Shown here: positions 3,622-5,421 of the stretch, one piece after another | How the letters are laid out: the number at the start of each line of letters is the position of its first letter | Numbering within the stretch: position 1 is the first letter of the stretch | NCBI GenBank assembly: GCA_040381195.1 | Contig: JBEIHR010000121.1 | Coordinates: forward strand, 1-5,421 | Direction of reading: 5' to 3' | Source of the DNA: VGCC01 sp040381195 | GTDB lineage: Bacteria; Actinomycetota; Actinomycetes; S36-B12 | Length of the DNA stretch: 5,421 nt | Made by a program: the position numbers and the translations under genes | The notes under the pieces: model-generated | What the model was told of the DNA's origin: nothing | The model's database searches: none | What the model saw: only the letters and a program-made list of their open reading frames with translations

Positions 3622-5421
3622 CTGCGGAAGTCCGACATCGGCTTGCGGGTTAGGCCCACGCGCGTGGCATTCAGGATCGCCAGGACGTCGATGACCTCCT
3701 GTGCGATGGCACCGGCCACCGGCGGTAGGAGACCGAACACCGCCAGGCCCATGCCGATCACACTCAGTGCGATGCCCCCGATCGCGGTCTGCAGGGCGAT
3801 GCGCCGCATCCGTGCCCCGATATGCAACAACTCGTCGAGTCGCTCGAGGGAGGAGTCGAGCACCACCGCATCGGCGGCCTCGGCCGTGACGTCGTTGTTG
3901 CGCCCGAACGCAACGCCTACGGTGGCCGCGGTCATGGCGGGAGCGTCGTTGATGCCATCGCCCAGGAAAACCGTCGGTCCACGCGCGGTCTCCTCCCGCA
4001 CCATCCGCAGTTTCTCTTCCGGGGGCACGGAGGCGTACGCCTCGTCCATCCCGACGTGCTGGGACAAGTAGTCGACCTCGCTCTGGCGATCACCGGAGAT
4101 CAGGATCGTGCGCACCACACGGTGATTGGCGGGCAGATGTTGGATGAACGAACGAGCACCCTCGCGCGGCTCGTCGCGGAACTGCAACGTCGCCGCATAC
4201 TCACCATCGACCACCACGACGCATTCCAGCCCGGCCGCTTCCGCCGGCAGCAACGCTGCGGACTCCGGAGATCGCCGCACCAGTGCTGCACGTCCCATCA
4301 CCTCGATGTCGTGGCCCGCGACGCGCGCGAGAAGACCCTGACCCGGCACCTCCTCCACGCGATCGGGTGCGAGCAAGGGTGTCTCGATCGCCTCGACGAC
4401 GGCGGAAGCCAACGGATGCCTGCTGAACTGTTCGGCCGCAGCCACCCACGCCAGCACCTGTGTGCGATCCATCCCCGGCGCGGTGAACACCTCGGTCAGC
4501 CGTGGTCGGCCGTAGGTCAACGTCCCGGTCTTGTCGAAGATCATGGTGCGCGCGGTGCTGATGCGCTCCAGCATCGACGGGTCCTTCACGATGATCCCGT
4601 GCCGGGCAGCGAGGGAGATGGCTCCGATCACCGCGACGGGGACGCCGATGAGCAGCGGGCACGGTGTGGCGATCACGATGACGGCGAGGAAGCGCTGCGG
4701 ATCACCACTGATGACCCAGCCGAGCACTGCGATCGCCAGCGCGATCAGGGTGTAGGCAGCGCCCAACCGGTCTGCAAGTCTGCGAATCGGAGGCCGTTCC
4801 TGCTCGGCTTGCGTCAAGACACCGACGATCTGTGCGTAGCGACTGTCCTCGGTGCGCGTGGTCGTGCGCACACGCAGTGGGACGGTGCTGTTGATCGCGC
4901 CGCTCATCACCGTGCTGCCCGGAGCCTTGGGCACCACATACGGCTCACCAGTGAGAAATGCCTCGTCCATGGCGCCACGTCCTTCGACGACGGTGCCATC
5001 GACCGGGCAGATCTCATGCGGAAGAACGACGACGAGGTCGTCGACGTCGATCTGATCGACCGAGACGTCGTGCAGAGTTCCATCGGGATCAACGCGATGG
5101 GCGATCGTCGGTGATCGCTGCGCCAGTGCAGCCAGGATCTGCGAGGCACGCAGCGATGCAGCGCTCTCTAGTGCCTCGCCACCGGAGACCATCAGCGCGA
5201 TGATCCCGACCACGAGCCACTCCTGCATGAGCGCACCTGTCACCAGGGCCAACAGACCGAGAACATCGGCGCCCATGCGGAGCTTGACCGCGTCCTTCGC
5301 GATGGCGATAAGCAGCGGGATACCGACGAGGACCGCCGCAATGAGAATCGGCAGCGCCTGCCACAACTGCGGCAGACCGATCAGGGCAGCGACGCCATAG
5401 AGGACGAGACATGCGAGGACA
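3618..5421 (-). CDS. Heavy-metal-translocating P1B-type ATPase with TPC motif, N-terminus beyond window
   Basis: An integral membrane pump that couples ATP hydrolysis to transition-metal export. The frame is open to the right edge (5420). A TTG at 5366 is an internal leucine rather than a likely start, because the preceding codons encode a hydrophobic VLACLVLYGVAALIGL helix. Numbering from that TTG (582 residues): hydrophobic segments at about 4-23 and 33-62; actuator TGE at 139-141; membrane segments about 202-220 and 226-252 with the metal motif TPCP at 234-237; phosphorylation motif DKTGTLT at 278-284; nucleotide-domain HP at 317-318; hinge GDGINDAPA at 469-477; C-terminal membrane pair about 524-566 with QEVID-x5-NA. 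All catalytic motifs are intact. TPC in place of the usual CPC sets it apart from classical Cu and Zn/Cd pumps. TPC pumps of the Nia type (P1B-5) carry a C-terminal hemerythrin domain, but this one stops right after the last helix. Metal specificity cannot be stated. It is followed by an overlapping PCD gene. Confidence 0.95.
   Translation of the reverse strand, partial: VLACLVLYGVAALIGLPQLWQALPILIAAVLVGIPLLIAIAKDAVKLRMGADVLGLLALVTGALMQEWLVVGIIALMVSGGEALESAASLRASQILAALAQRSPTIAHRVDPDGTLHDVSVDQIDVDDLVVVLPHEICPVDGTVVEGRGAMDEAFLTGEPYVVPKAPGSTVMSGAINSTVPLRVRTTTRTEDSRYAQIVGVLTQAEQERPPIRRLADRLGAAYTLIALAIAVLGWVISGDPQRFLAVIVIATPCPLLIGVPVAVIGAISLAARHGIIVKDPSMLERISTARTMIFDKTGTLTYGRPRLTEVFTAPGMDRTQVLAWVAAAEQFSRHPLASAVVEAIETPLLAPDRVEEVPGQGLLARVAGHDIEVMGRAALVRRSPESAALLPAEAAGLECVVVVDGEYAATLQFRDEPREGARSFIQHLPANHRVVRTILISGDRQSEVDYLSQHVGMDEAYASVPPEEKLRMVREETARGPTVFLGDGINDAPAMTAATVGVAFGRNNDVTAEAADAVVLDSSLERLDELLHIGARMRRIALQTAIGGIALSVIGMGLAVFGLLPPVAGAIAQEVIDVLAILNATRVGLTRKPMSDFRR

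Noticed and set aside
3822..5114. A 430-residue open frame on the plus strand (and a 260-residue one at 3289-4071)
   Set aside because: Both are antisense to the ATPase and PCD genes, whose motifs are intact, and show low-complexity Arg/His/Asp-rich translations.
5364..5366. TTG at 5366 as the start of the ATPase
   Set aside because: The frame continues upstream to the window edge with a hydrophobic helix typical of the family, and an N-terminal membrane region is expected there.
1..5421. CRISPR arrays, tRNA/rRNA genes, insertion sequences
   Set aside because: No spaced direct repeats, tRNA-like clover pattern, transposase motifs or terminal repeats were seen on either strand.

Overview
The window is GC-rich and shows strong G/C preference at third codon positions. 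It comes from an actinobacterium. The family types support this: a DnaE paralogue of the actinobacterial type, DUF6504 and SAV_6107-type HEPN proteins, and a LexA box of the TCGAAC-N4-GTTCGA type used by mycobacteria and relatives. A member of the Mycobacteriales (Gordonia, Rhodococcus, Dietzia or similar) would fit, but the genus cannot be settled from the sequence. Every supported gene lies on the minus strand, so transcription runs from the right edge to the left. The long plus-strand open frames are shadows of these genes.

Right part (5421 down to 3304): a two-gene translationally coupled unit. First comes a P1B-type heavy-metal-translocating ATPase. It has an unusual TPC metal-site motif and its N-terminus lies beyond the window. 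A pterin-4a-carbinolamine dehydratase (PCD) gene follows, overlapping the ATPase by 4 bp. Two G/C hairpins at and just after the PCD stop codon may end this unit.

Middle (3303 to 3133): a compact regulatory region of about 170 bp. It holds a near-consensus promoter (TTGACG, 18 bp, TAACGT), a partial match to the RecA-independent damage promoter motif (PafBC type) sharing the same -10, and a perfect 30-bp palindrome containing a LexA/SOS box across the predicted transcription start. A leader of about 100 nt with alternative hairpins follows.

Left part (3132 down to 1): a DNA-damage gene cluster in the order DUF6504 protein, SAV_6107-type HEPN protein, DnaE-family DNA polymerase. The polymerase runs off the left edge (776 codons visible). 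It keeps the catalytic aspartates of the palm but has lost most PHP-domain metal ligands, so self-proofreading is unlikely. Two back-to-back hairpins occupy the 89-nt gap before dnaE. The cluster looks like an SOS-induced translesion module that carries two small, poorly characterised accessory proteins. This module is the most interesting content of the window.
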